From Ruminococcus turbiniformis (GTDB taxonomy: Bacteria; Bacillota; Clostridia; Lachnospirales; Lachnospiraceae): a stretch of DNA of 64,000 nt. The notes under the pieces were generated by a model. It worked only from the letters and a program-made list of their open reading frames with translations. It was not told the DNA's origin and did no database searches. The stretch is taken from NCBI RefSeq assembly GCF_020687545.1, contig NZ_JAJEQX010000023.1, positions 1 to 64,000 on the forward strand, written 5' to 3'. This document shows, one piece after another, positions 17,379-25,855 of this stretch. A program made the translations under genes and the position numbers. The first letter of the stretch is position 1; each line of letters starts with the position of its first letter.

Positions 17379-19271
17379 TCAATGGAGTCCGTGCTCCAGA
17401 TCCGGGTGATAAGTAGGTACAATCTCTGCCACAATCTCTTTAATCCTTCCGGACTCACTGCGGCTTTCTTTATCAAGCAGCTGAAGCTTCTGTTTGAAGT
17501 CTTCGTCGTCCATCTCAATTGGTTTTCCAATAAAGATAAGCTTGTTTTCTGTCTCCTGCATGCCTTCTTCATCCATGAGAAGCTCTTCATACAGCTTTTC
17601 GCCTGGACGCAGTCCGGTATACTCGATCTTGATATCCTCATCCGGTACAAAACCGGACAGGCGGATCATATTTCTTGCAAGGTCATCGATCTTTACAGGC
17701 TCTCCCATGTCGAGGACAAAGATCTCCCCGCCATGAGCGTAATAAGCTGCCTGCAATACAAGAGATACGGCCTCAGGTATTGTCATGAAGTAACGGATAA
17801 TCCGTTTGTCTGTCACTGTCACAGGGCCTCCCTCGGCGATCTGCTTCTTGAACAGCGGGATTACGCTTCCGTTGCTCCCGAGCACATTTCCAAAACGCAC
17901 AGCGACAAAGTCTGTCTCCGACTGACGGTTCATCATCTGGACTACCATCTCGCAGAGACGTTTGGAGGCTCCCATTATATTGGTCGGGTTAACAGCCTTG
18001 TCTGTAGAGATAAGGACAAATTTTTTTACTCCCCATCTGGCCGCAGACTGCGCCACCTTGTAGGTTCCTTCCACATTATTCTTGATCGCCTCGTTCGGAC
18101 TGTCTTCCATTAACGGCACATGTTTATGAGCCGCTGCATGGAAAATAATATCCGGACGGTATTTCTCGATCACACTGTCAACTCTTCTTGTATTTCTTAC
18201 AGATCCGATCAGTGTAACCAGGTTCAAATGCGGATACTTTCTCTTTAATTCCTGCTGTATTGCGTAGGCATTGTTTTCATAAATATCAAAGATAATGAGT
18301 ATCCTCGGCTCTGACCTTGCGATCTGACGGCAGAGTTCGCTTCCGATAGAACCGCCTCCGCCGGTTACCATGACTACTTTATTCTTCAAGGTATGAAGGA
18401 TTTCCGAATTATTCACCTTTACCTGTGCACGTCCCAGCAGGTCCGTAATCTCCACATCACGCAGCTTTGTCACACTGACCTCGCCGCTTAAGATCTGATA
18501 TGTACCTGGCACCGTCTGCATCTTGCATCCTGTGCTCTTACATATGTTCAGGATTGCCTTTCTGTTTTCTCCGGTTGTAGCAGGAATCGCATATACGATT
18601 CGGTTAATTTCATATTCTTTAACCTTTTCAATAATGTCATAGCGGTTTCCGACTATCGGAACTCCCTCGAGCATTCTCCCTTTTTTATTGGGATTGTCAT
18701 CAATCACACAACATACCTTTACATGAAGACGGCTGTTCGTCTGCATCTCCTTAATCAGAGCCTGCCCTGCCTGGCCTGCGCCGATAATCATGACTCTGTC
18801 AAGCGCATTTGAATCATTTCCCGGTATCTTTCCGTTCAAATACGAACGGATCAGCCTGTAGGAAAATCTCAATCCCATTGTAAGAATAATACTGAATACA
18901 TATCCCACAAAATAATAAGACTTGGGCATATGCAGATTCATAACCAGAATTCCTGCTCCGTACAGGAAAACCAGTATAATATACGCCTGTACAATTCGTT
19001 TCGCCTCATCCATTCCGGCGAAACGCCAGATACTGTGATAAAGACGAAGTCCGTAGAACACCACAATCGTTACAATTACCCAATAGGGCATAGACCAGCA
19101 ATACCCTGCTATATATTCCCTTGGTATGCTTGAAAACACAAAATCAAACCGCAGCAGTAAAGCTGCCAGATAAGATGCGAGTATCGAAATCATATCCAGA
19201 AAAAGAAGTATGATTGCTCTTTTTATCCAGATATAATCTTTCTTTTCCCACTCTTCCCTCTCTTCCTTCAT
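17379..19271 (-). CDS. Membrane-bound UDP-GlcNAc 4,6-dehydratase (PglF/CapD-like)
   Basis: 630 residues. Four N-terminal hydrophobic segments (about 15-125) and a CoA-binding-like domain with GAGQAGQALI (about 167) precede the SDR dehydratase, which has GGGGSIGSELCRQI (about 299), HAAAHKHVPLME (about 369) and STDKAVNPTNIMGASKR (about 415), the PglF version of the active-site motif. It converts UDP-GlcNAc to the UDP-4-keto-6-deoxy sugar used by the aminotransferase at 14,323. It is followed by 294 untranslated bases before loaP, the largest gap in the operon. The start ATG has GGAG only 2 bases away, which may mean weak initiation. Confidence 0.9.
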   Translation of the reverse strand: MKEEREEWEKKDYIWIKRAIILLFLDMISILASYLAALLLRFDFVFSSIPREYIAGYCWSMPYWVIVTIVVFYGLRLYHSIWRFAGMDEAKRIVQAYIILVFLYGAGILVMNLHMPKSYYFVGYVFSIILTMGLRFSYRLIRSYLNGKIPGNDSNALDRVMIIGAGQAGQALIKEMQTNSRLHVKVCCVIDDNPNKKGRMLEGVPIVGNRYDIIEKVKEYEINRIVYAIPATTGENRKAILNICKSTGCKMQTVPGTYQILSGEVSVTKLRDVEITDLLGRAQVKVNNSEILHTLKNKVVMVTGGGGSIGSELCRQIARSEPRILIIFDIYENNAYAIQQELKRKYPHLNLVTLIGSVRNTRRVDSVIEKYRPDIIFHAAAHKHVPLMEDSPNEAIKNNVEGTYKVAQSAARWGVKKFVLISTDKAVNPTNIMGASKRLCEMVVQMMNRQSETDFVAVRFGNVLGSNGSVIPLFKKQIAEGGPVTVTDKRIIRYFMTIPEAVSLVLQAAYYAHGGEIFVLDMGEPVKIDDLARNMIRLSGFVPDEDIKIEYTGLRPGEKLYEELLMDEEGMQETENKLIFIGKPIEMDDEDFKQKLQLLDKESRSESGRIKEIVAEIVPTYHPDLEHGLH

Positions 19272-19300
19272 TGCTCCAAAATCCTTTTTCTCTAAGTATC

Positions 19301-19438
19301 TTAATTATTTACCGTACTCTTTGCTGCAGATGAGCTCTCACTGCTGTGTTTGCTCCAGTTTCGTCTGATGAAAATGATAATCCCTGCAATTCCTGCTGCC
19401 ACTGCGGATACGATCGCCATCGTCTGATCTACATACAT
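19301..19438 (-). CDS. 45-residue single-span membrane peptide
   Basis: A short frame between the LCP gene and the dehydratase gives MYVDQTMAIVSAVAAGIAG, then IIIFIRR and a serine-rich tail ending KSTVNN. It has AGAGAGGG about 8 bases before its ATG, one hydrophobic segment (about residues 7-24) with a following basic stop-transfer RR, and good spacing to both neighbours. It fills most of the 190-base gap. I do not know a named family; a role as a small subunit of the capsule assembly machinery is inferred from position. Confidence 0.6.
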   Translation of the reverse strand: MYVDQTMAIVSAVAAGIAGIIIFIRRNWSKHSSESSSAAKSTVNN

Positions 19439-19462
19439 CACTTTACCCTCTCTTCTTTTGAA

Positions 19463-20971
19463 TCACTGACCACTTAGTATCTGCTGCATTTTTGTGCTGA
19501 TCTCAGCCACGGATTGTTCATCCGGCCACATCACGTACAGGAGCTGTGATCCTGATGAATAGCAGGCCTGGTTATCTCCTGTTCCAGTAGCGGCTGTCGA
19601 TTCAATCTCCCAGCTTGCTCCGTCTGAAAGCTGCTGATTGATGAATTTTGCCATTTCCGTCCGTGTCATGTTTGTCTCAACGCTGTCACTCACACTGGTG
19701 ATCAGCTCACTTGCATTCATAAGTATGGCAGGTGACATTGCTTTCTGGAGAATTCCTGTCAGCACCGCTTCCTGATTTTTGCCGCGCTGATTGTCTCCAC
19801 TCGAAAAGCTGTAGCGCTCTCTTGAAAAGGCAAGTGCCTGCTCTCCGTTCAAAGTGTTGAGTCCCTGCTGGAATGAATATCCTCCTGTCTCAAATGCATA
19901 CTCTGAGTAGACATCGACACCTCCGAGAGCATCCACAATCTTAATCAGAGAAGTGAAATTCACCCTCGCATAATAGGTAATATCTATTCCGTAAAGATTT
20001 TCCAGAGTCGACATAGATACGTCTACACCGTAAATACCGGCATGTGTCAGCTTATCCCTCTGCTCCCCGGAAACTCCAGGAATTGTGACATAATAGTCTC
20101 TTGGCGTTGTGGTCAGCAGAATTTTGTGAGTATTTGGATTCACCGTCATGATAATATTTACATCACTTCTGCTGTTTGTTGTAATCGGGCCGGAAACATC
20201 AATACCACTGATATAGATATTAAACGGCTCCTCTACAGACACATTGGTTTCTTCCTGTTCAATTTCAGTTTCTATTCCATACTGATACAGGATGCGAACC
20301 TGATCGGAATATCCTTCAATGCTCTCATCAATAATGCCTGTAAACGCTTCATTATAAATTGCCGCGCCTATCTCACCATCAAGAAGAGCCTGTGCTTCTT
20401 CCGTCACGTTCTCATATTCGGTCAGATCCAGTTCTTTACCAAGTACCTTTTGCAGATCTTCCAGCATCAGCTGGTTATTTTCCTGATCCTGAGTTGTCTG
20501 AATTCCAAAGTCATAGTTTGATGCAGCCAGAATATTTTCAGCATCATCATCAGCACGAACAACCACAACCATATTATCTGTTTTATATGTGGCGCCGCCG
20601 ACATTCGAAAGCATCTCATTTGCCTGTATCATGTAGTAAATTCCAAATATCAGTGCAATATCCGCAAGTACGCTGATAATAATTCCGACAATATATAACC
20701 TGTTTTTTAGAAACTGTAAGGCGAACAGCACCCCGAAAAGTACAAAAAGTACAATTCCCAGAGCAGCCAGATATTTCCACGGCACAAGACCGCTTGTCCA
20801 GATTACAGCCAGCAGAACTGCTGACAGAGCCAGCTGAACAAGGAGAATCAGTTTGCCGGGGAGATTATTTCTGACAGACAGCAGTCCTGTCATTTTTTTC
20901 TCCTTTGTATGGCGATGAGTGCTGTGAGCTCCCGCACGCCTTCTTCTGCGAGAATGTCTGTGTGTACTCAT
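19463..20971 (-). CDS. LytR-CpsA-Psr (LCP) glycopolymer ligase
   Basis: 502 residues. A basic HRHSRRRRRAGAH N-terminus is followed by three hydrophobic segments (about 35-120), an accessory domain and the LCP domain with SDVNIIMTVNP, TTTPRDYYVTIPG, GIYGVDVSM, LGGVDVYSEYAF and AFSRERYSF with the conserved arginines. LCP proteins move undecaprenyl-linked polymers onto peptidoglycan outside the cell, so this one probably anchors the capsule. It sits between CpsD and the dehydratase as in many Gram-positive capsule operons. Confidence 0.9.
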   Translation of the reverse strand: MSTHRHSRRRRRAGAHSTHRHTKEKKMTGLLSVRNNLPGKLILLVQLALSAVLLAVIWTSGLVPWKYLAALGIVLFVLFGVLFALQFLKNRLYIVGIIISVLADIALIFGIYYMIQANEMLSNVGGATYKTDNMVVVVRADDDAENILAASNYDFGIQTTQDQENNQLMLEDLQKVLGKELDLTEYENVTEEAQALLDGEIGAAIYNEAFTGIIDESIEGYSDQVRILYQYGIETEIEQEETNVSVEEPFNIYISGIDVSGPITTNSRSDVNIIMTVNPNTHKILLTTTPRDYYVTIPGVSGEQRDKLTHAGIYGVDVSMSTLENLYGIDITYYARVNFTSLIKIVDALGGVDVYSEYAFETGGYSFQQGLNTLNGEQALAFSRERYSFSSGDNQRGKNQEAVLTGILQKAMSPAILMNASELITSVSDSVETNMTRTEMAKFINQQLSDGASWEIESTAATGTGDNQACYSSGSQLLYVMWPDEQSVAEISTKMQQILSGQ

Positions 20972-21021
20972 TTTATCCGGTTCCTTTCTTCCGGGATATG
21001 CCTGATATTCAGGCGTATCTC

Positions 21022-21705
21022 TTAATTTCCGTAATCGCCGTAATATTTGCCATAATATTTACCGTAATACTTGTTCTGCTTCATATTGACTTTGTTAAGT
21101 ACTACGCCCAAAATCGGACAGTCCGTCTTCTCCATCTGATCCTTGACCGTACGTACAAATTTATAGCTCACGGCATTGGCAGCTATGACAAGTACAGATG
21201 CATCGCAGACTTTAGCGATAACCGCTGCATCGATCACACTTCCAAGCGGAGGTGCGTCGATGATAACATAATCATAATTCTGTTTTGCGTCAGACACCAG
21301 TTTTTCAAACCGTTTTTTCCCCAGAAGCTCTGACGGATTGGGCGGCACAACACCGGCAAAGATCATATGCAGGCCGGCCTGCTGTGTCCTGCACATTACT
21401 GCGTCCAGATCCGCCTGACCGGACAGGAAATGACTCAGTCCTTTCACCTCATCCATAATTTTATGTCTTCCCATCAGAACGGATTTTCTCAGATCTGCAT
21501 CGATCAGCAGCACTTTCTTTCCGCTTTCTGCAAGTGAAAAAGCCAGGCCAAGAGAGACTGTACTTTTTCCCTCATTGGGTGTACTGCTTGTAAGCACAAT
21601 AGCCTTATTTTCATCACCGGAAAATTCAATATTCGTACGAAGTGTTTTGTATGCCTCATTGCTCCGGTAATCTTTTGCCATATTTTTTAACACAATATCC
21701 CGCAT
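21022..21705 (-). CDS. cpsD: CpsD-like tyrosine kinase (BY-kinase)
   Basis: 227 residues. The Walker A motif TPNEGKST (about 42), Walker A' VLLIDADLRKS (about 66) and Walker B YVIIDAPPLGS (about 145) define a bacterial tyrosine kinase. The C-terminus YYGKYYGKYYGDYGN is the tyrosine cluster that is autophosphorylated. The membrane activator is the separate CpsC protein encoded 12 bases upstream, the usual Gram-positive split form. Phosphatase CpsB at 22,463 should reverse the modification. The kinase controls chain length and export. A clean GGAGG site precedes the start. Confidence 0.92.
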   Translation of the reverse strand: MRDIVLKNMAKDYRSNEAYKTLRTNIEFSGDENKAIVLTSSTPNEGKSTVSLGLAFSLAESGKKVLLIDADLRKSVLMGRHKIMDEVKGLSHFLSGQADLDAVMCRTQQAGLHMIFAGVVPPNPSELLGKKRFEKLVSDAKQNYDYVIIDAPPLGSVIDAAVIAKVCDASVLVIAANAVSYKFVRTVKDQMEKTDCPILGVVLNKVNMKQNKYYGKYYGKYYGDYGN

Positions 21706-21717
21706 CTGACTTTCCTC

Positions 21718-22488
21718 CTACCGCTTCATCTTCCGCGCCATTTTTCGCGTAGTCCGACGTTTTGTTTTCTTAACTTTCTGCTCACCTTCCTGAATAGGAA
21801 TAGAGGTCAATACATTCAGGCCGAGATAATTTTCCACATCATCAGGTGTCTTAATTGTATCATCCAGTATGAAAATCAAAACAAGAATACCTGCTGCAAG
21901 CACAATTCCAAGCAGACCGCCTATTGCAGTATTTCTCATCACAGACGGAGAGGACGGATTTTCGGGAAGATTTGCCATCTCAATTGTATTTACAGCGTCG
22001 ATCTCCATAATATCCTCAATTGTAACGCTGGCCGCCTCGCGCACAGCATCCGCGATCTCACGTGCGAGTTCCGGATCCTCATTTTCCACCTGTATGGTAA
22101 GGATTCGGGTATTCTCAGTATTTGACGTTGTAATAGTTGAGCTGAGTTCTTCCGGAGTCATGTCAAGATTGAGTACTGAGATAACCTGTTCAAGTACTGT
22201 CCGGCTCTTAACAAGTTCCATGTAATCCTGCGTGAGCTGCGTACCTGTCTGAAGGTCACTAGTCGTAAGACCAGAATTGCCATCGCTTCTTGTCAGCATG
22301 TACATGCTGGTCGATGACGTATATTTGGGTGTGATAAGAAGCTGGGTGCCGCCAAATGCAACAAGCGCGGCAACGATGCCAGCCAAAATAATAATATAAG
22401 CCTTTCCCCACAGGAAACTCAACAGTTCCGTGAGATCTATTGTGATTTCATCGTTATCAAAATCATGTGCTGCTCTGTCCTGATTCAT
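21718..22488 (-). CDS. cpsC: Wzz/CpsC chain-length determinant and kinase activator
   Basis: 256 residues with two hydrophobic segments, about 31-52 (AYIIILAGIVAALVAFGG) and about 186-210, flanking an extracellular helical domain, followed by a very basic cytoplasmic tail (KKTKRRTTRKMARKMKR). NPSSPSVMRN just before the second helix is the proline-rich Wzz motif. It sets polymer length and recruits and activates CpsD. The gene overlaps cpsB by 26 bases and ends 12 bases before cpsD. Confidence 0.92.
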   Translation of the reverse strand: MNQDRAAHDFDNDEITIDLTELLSFLWGKAYIIILAGIVAALVAFGGTQLLITPKYTSSTSMYMLTRSDGNSGLTTSDLQTGTQLTQDYMELVKSRTVLEQVISVLNLDMTPEELSSTITTSNTENTRILTIQVENEDPELAREIADAVREAASVTIEDIMEIDAVNTIEMANLPENPSSPSVMRNTAIGGLLGIVLAAGILVLIFILDDTIKTPDDVENYLGLNVLTSIPIQEGEQKVKKTKRRTTRKMARKMKR

Positions 22489-23212
22489 CTTTTCTCCTTC
22501 TCTTCAGCATGATTCTTGCATTGCTGAAGAATATCTTTTTCATATATTCTTCTCCGTATTTTTTCTTCACGTATTCTGCCGCTTTCCTCATGCGCGGAGG
22601 ACGGCTTTTCGGACTGTGTGCGTCTGTACCGACACAGAACACCAGATCACGATCCATAAGCTGTCTGACGAACCGTTTGACTTTCCGGCCGTTTTCTCCT
22701 GTTATACTGTCTGCGTTGATCTGTATTCTTACTCCCATATCCTTCATATGCGCCGCATTTTCTATATCGTCGCACATACAGTGATACCGCTCAATATGAG
22801 CGAGAATCACTTCAAACCCCTTCATCTGTATCTGCTGAATCCCCTGGCAGATATACTCAAACGGATCCGCATGGGAAAACTCAACCAGCACAAACTGAGT
22901 CCGGTTCATCGTCAGAATCTTTTTGTCTCTGAGACGTTCCGGTACATCCTGCCCAAAATAGACCTCCGTTCCAAGATACACACGGAGGTCCTCACCGACT
23001 TTGGCTGCTTCCTCCCGGAGAAGTCTAAGCTGGCTCCGAAGTATTCTTGGGGGTTTATGGCCCCTTCGGGGATGATGATGGGGGGTGACGATTATGCGGC
23101 GTATGCCTTCATCATATGCTATCTGCAGCATCTGCCGCGCCTCTTCCATGCTCTGCGCCCCGTCATCAACTTCCGGGAGCGTATGACAATGTGTGTCTAC
23201 ATATCGTTCCAT
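22463..23212 (-). CDS. cpsB: CpsB/YwqE-like PHP-family tyrosine phosphatase
   Basis: 249 residues, a PHP metal-dependent phosphatase. Metal ligands are visible in VDTHCHTLPEVDDG (residues 5-18), VTPHHHPRRG (about 42), LAHIERYH (about 137) and GTDAHS (about 196). It should remove phosphate from the CpsD tyrosine cluster. As first gene of the operon it has AGGAG 7 bases before the ATG and a strong promoter about 80-110 bases upstream. The basic C-terminal extension is encoded inside the overlap with cpsC. Confidence 0.92.
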   Translation of the reverse strand: MERYVDTHCHTLPEVDDGAQSMEEARQMLQIAYDEGIRRIIVTPHHHPRRGHKPPRILRSQLRLLREEAAKVGEDLRVYLGTEVYFGQDVPERLRDKKILTMNRTQFVLVEFSHADPFEYICQGIQQIQMKGFEVILAHIERYHCMCDDIENAAHMKDMGVRIQINADSITGENGRKVKRFVRQLMDRDLVFCVGTDAHSPKSRPPRMRKAAEYVKKKYGEEYMKKIFFSNARIMLKRRRKDESGQSST

Positions 23213-23254
23213 TCACACTCTCCTAAACTTTTCCGGGATATTTTTAGCTCTTTC

Positions 23255-23284
23255 GCGGCAGGTACTATATATGGTGCCTGCCGC
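23255..23284 (-). other. 5' leader hairpin of the capsule transcript
   Basis: GCGGCAGG and CCTGCCGC form a perfect 8-base-pair stem with a 14-base loop, placed about 10 bases after the predicted -10 box, so it would be almost the first thing transcribed. No T-run follows, so it is not a terminator. It could stabilise the long mRNA or act as the RNA mark read by LoaP, whose relatives recognise leader hairpins. Function is inferred. Confidence 0.55.
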
Positions 23285-23294
23285 TTCTTATAAC

Positions 23295-23323
23295 ACTATA
23301 CGCCTGCATTTAATGTTTGTCAA
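23295..23323 (-). promoter_or_regulatory. Main capsule operon promoter
   Basis: On the minus strand TTGACA (23,318-23,323), 17 bases, then TATAGT (23,295-23,300): a near-consensus vegetative promoter about 80 bases before cpsB. No other strong promoter was seen within the operon, so this probably drives the whole 23-kb unit. Confidence 0.8.
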
Positions 23324-23331
23324 CATTTTTA

Positions 23332-23342
23332 CCCCCCCCCCC
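23332..23342. repeat. C11/G11 homopolymer upstream of the capsule -35 box
   Basis: Eleven consecutive C on the plus strand (G on the transcribed side) end 8 bases before the -35 hexamer. Tracts of this length slip easily during replication and would change the spacing of any upstream activator site or UP-like element relative to the promoter. Confidence 0.9.
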
Positions 23343-23384
23343 GGTATATCGGGAATAATTCCCAATATTGGGGATTTCAGGCTA

Positions 23385-25223
23385 TTATTCTACTGTAACG
23401 GACTTTGCCAGGTTTCTCGGCTTGTCCACATCAAGGCCTTTTGCCACGCTGACGTAATATCCCATCAGCTGAAGCGGTATAATCGCAAGGCTCGTTGCGA
23501 AATACTCTTCTGTCTTCGGCACATAAACGGAAAAGTCCGCTGTATCTTCTATATTATAATTGCCGTACGTTGTCAGCCCCATAAGGTAAGCGCCGCGGCT
23601 CTTGACTTCCACCATATTGCTCAGAGTCTTCTCGAAAAGATTTTTCTGAGTCAGAACACCGACAACCAGAATGCCGTCTTCGATGAGACTGATTGTTCCG
23701 TGTTTCAGCTCTCCGGCAGCATACGCTTCGGAATGAATATAGCTGATTTCTTTCATCTTGAGACTTCCCTCAAGGCTGATCGCGTAATCAATTCCGCGGC
23801 CGATGAAGAAGATGTCTTTTGCGTTCGCATATTTGCTTGCGAACCACTGAATTCTCTCCTTGTCGTCCAGCGTTTTCTGGATCTTGCCCGGCAGCGTCTG
23901 AATCTCCGCGATCAGATCAGTGTAACGCTTGTCATCGATCGTACCCTTTACTTTTGCCGCCTGTACGGCGAGCAGGTACGTCGCGATGAGCTGCGTGCTG
24001 TAAGCTTTTGTCGTCGCCACTGAGATTTCCGGTCCCGCGTATGTATACAGGATATAGTCACTCTCGCGTGCGATGCTTGAGCCCACTACGTTGACAATGC
24101 CAAGTACCGGTATGCCTCTCTCTTTCGCGAGTCTCAGTGCAGCAAGGCTGTCTGCAGTCTCGCCGGACTGTGAGATCACAATCACAATGGAATTCGGCAC
24201 AAGGATCGGATTGCGGTAGCGGAACTCTGACGCAAGATCTACCTCAACCGGAATCCTCACCATGTCTTCCAGTACATATCTTGCCGCCATTCCGACATGA
24301 TATGCGGAACCGCATGCCACGATATAGATGCGTTCCAGGTTTTTCAGAGTCTCATCTGTAAGTCCCACTTCTGTAAAGTCAATGGCGCCGTCTTTTACAT
24401 AAGCGCCGACCGTATCCTGTACAGCCTTTGGCTGTTCGTGGATCTCCTTAAGCATGAAATGCTCGTATCCGCCCTTTTCCGCAGACTCGGCATCCCATTT
24501 GATCTCTACCATGTCTTTCTGGATCTCTTCACGGTCGATATTGTAAAAGTGTACTTCGTCCTTTGTAAGCTCTGCTACTTCAAGGTTTCCGATATAGTAT
24601 ACATTTCTCGTCTTGTCCAGGATCGCCGGAACATCGGATGCAATCAGGCAGCCTTTTTTGCTCTTTCCGATAATAAGCGGGCTGTCCTTGCGCGCTGCAT
24701 AGAGTTTTCCCGGGCAGTCATGGAACATGATTCCAAACGCGTATGATCCTCTGATACGCAGCATGGCTCTTGTGAGCGCCTCCAGCGGAGTGCCTGTCTT
24801 CTTATAATAATAGTCGACCAGCTTGACCGCGATCTCCGTATCAGTCTGTGAATAAAACGTATAGCCTGATTTTAACAGCTTTTCTTTCAGTTCCTGATAG
24901 TTCTCAATAATACCATTGTGAACAAGCACCACTGTCTTGTCTTCTGTACAGTGAGGATGTGCGTTGTTCTCCGACGGTTCTCCGTGAGTCGCCCAGCGAG
25001 TATGTCCGATTCCGCATGTTCCGCGCACTGCATGGCCGTTATCTGTCTTTTCCGCAAGAATCTTCAGACGGCCTTTCGCCTTTACGATCGATATTTTATC
25101 ATTCTTGTCGTTGCGCACGGCGATTCCCGCAGAGTCATACCCTCTGTACTCCAGTCTGGAAAGACCCTCCAGAAGAATCGGAGCCGCCTGCTCTTCACCT
25201 ACATATCCTACAATTCCACACAT
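23385..25223 (-). CDS. glmS: Glutamine-fructose-6-phosphate aminotransferase
   Basis: 612 residues, full length. The N-terminal CGIVGYVG supplies the catalytic Cys after Met removal; GHTRWATHGEPS and HNGIIENY complete the glutaminase domain. Two SIS isomerase domains follow (VACGSAYHVGMAA about 309; SQSGETADSLAAL about 354) and the C-terminus LAKSVTVE is canonical. It makes glucosamine-6-phosphate, the first step to UDP-GlcNAc and so to all amino sugars of the capsule next door. AAGGAG precedes the ATG. The leader is long and structured (see 25,289) and shows no glmS ribozyme core. Confidence 0.97.
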   Translation of the reverse strand: MCGIVGYVGEEQAAPILLEGLSRLEYRGYDSAGIAVRNDKNDKISIVKAKGRLKILAEKTDNGHAVRGTCGIGHTRWATHGEPSENNAHPHCTEDKTVVLVHNGIIENYQELKEKLLKSGYTFYSQTDTEIAVKLVDYYYKKTGTPLEALTRAMLRIRGSYAFGIMFHDCPGKLYAARKDSPLIIGKSKKGCLIASDVPAILDKTRNVYYIGNLEVAELTKDEVHFYNIDREEIQKDMVEIKWDAESAEKGGYEHFMLKEIHEQPKAVQDTVGAYVKDGAIDFTEVGLTDETLKNLERIYIVACGSAYHVGMAARYVLEDMVRIPVEVDLASEFRYRNPILVPNSIVIVISQSGETADSLAALRLAKERGIPVLGIVNVVGSSIARESDYILYTYAGPEISVATTKAYSTQLIATYLLAVQAAKVKGTIDDKRYTDLIAEIQTLPGKIQKTLDDKERIQWFASKYANAKDIFFIGRGIDYAISLEGSLKMKEISYIHSEAYAAGELKHGTISLIEDGILVVGVLTQKNLFEKTLSNMVEVKSRGAYLMGLTTYGNYNIEDTADFSVYVPKTEEYFATSLAIIPLQLMGYYVSVAKGLDVDKPRNLAKSVTVE

Positions 25224-25288
25224 ATTTTATACTCCTTTTTGGATGCTTGGCGCTTTCCGCGCCCTTTCTGGTCTTTTTGTCTCTGCAT

Positions 25289-25337
25289 AAAAAAGGTAAT
25301 AAAATCTTTCTGACTGACTACGAAAAATCTCATTACC
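25289..25337 (-). terminator. Intrinsic terminator inside the glmS leader (candidate attenuator)
   Basis: On the minus strand GGTAAT...ATTACC extends inward to a 15-base-pair stem with three G-T wobbles and a 13-base loop (25,310-25,322), followed at once by TTTTTT. It lies about 60 bases after the predicted transcription start and 65 bases before the glmS ATG. It would stop most transcripts before glmS unless something prevents its folding. Alternatively it ends a small RNA of about 105 bases. Confidence 0.75.
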
Positions 25338-25400
25338 TCATACAAACACCATCTTTTCCTTGATTACAGAAACAACATAAGTCCCCAGGTTCCGTGGATT

Positions 25401-25430
25401 ATCATATCATCTGCACTGATACTCTGTCAA
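25401..25430 (-). promoter_or_regulatory. glmS promoter
   Basis: TTGACA (25,425-25,430), 18 bases, TATGAT (25,401-25,406) on the minus strand, just after the spoVAE stop. It implies a leader of about 170 bases before glmS, long enough for a regulatory RNA. A small GGCGC-ggaaa-GCGCC hairpin lies near 25,250, shortly before the ribosome site. Confidence 0.75.
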
Positions 25431-25440
25431 GAAATAACCC

Positions 25441-25797
25441 TTACTTTTTCATTCTCGGCTCAAACACAAACGACGCGATGTAGCCGAAAATCAGAGCGGC
25501 CGAAATACCCACGGCGCTGGCGGTAAATCCGCCCATAAAAGCTCCGATAAACCCGTATTTGTCCACCGCCTCTTTCACCCCCTGCCAGAGAACATTTCCA
25601 AACCCCAGAAGCGGTACACTGGCCCCTGATCCCGCGAACTTCTGAAACGGTTCATAAATGCCGAGAAATCCAAGCACAGATCCTGTACACACAAGCAGCA
25701 CCATCACTCTGCCCGGCATCAGTTTTGTCCGGTCCAGAAGGATCTGCACCGCTGCGCAGATCAGGCCTCCCACTACAAATGCTGTAAGATATTCCAT
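25441..25797 (-). CDS. spoVAE: Stage V sporulation protein AE
   Basis: 118 residues, the usual length of the SpoVAEb form, with three to four membrane segments (EYLTAFVVGGLICAAVQ at the N-terminus, LLVCTGSVLGFLGIY, GFTASAVGISAALIFGYI). It is part of the inner spore membrane complex that moves dipicolinic acid into the forespore and out at germination. GGAGG lies 9 bases before the ATG at 25,797; the frame is open upstream without a better start. It follows spoVAD by 58 bases in the same direction. Confidence 0.9.
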   Translation of the reverse strand: MEYLTAFVVGGLICAAVQILLDRTKLMPGRVMVLLVCTGSVLGFLGIYEPFQKFAGSGASVPLLGFGNVLWQGVKEAVDKYGFIGAFMGGFTASAVGISAALIFGYIASFVFEPRMKK

Positions 25798-25855
25798 AGC
25801 AACTTTCCTCCTGTAATTATGTCCTTTCTTTTGTCTTTCCTGACACAATATGCTG

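Noticed and set aside
25224..25440. glmS ribozyme or 6S RNA in the glmS leader
   Set aside because: The conserved glmS ribozyme core was not found, and the 5' and 3' ends of the predicted transcript do not pair as 6S RNA requires.
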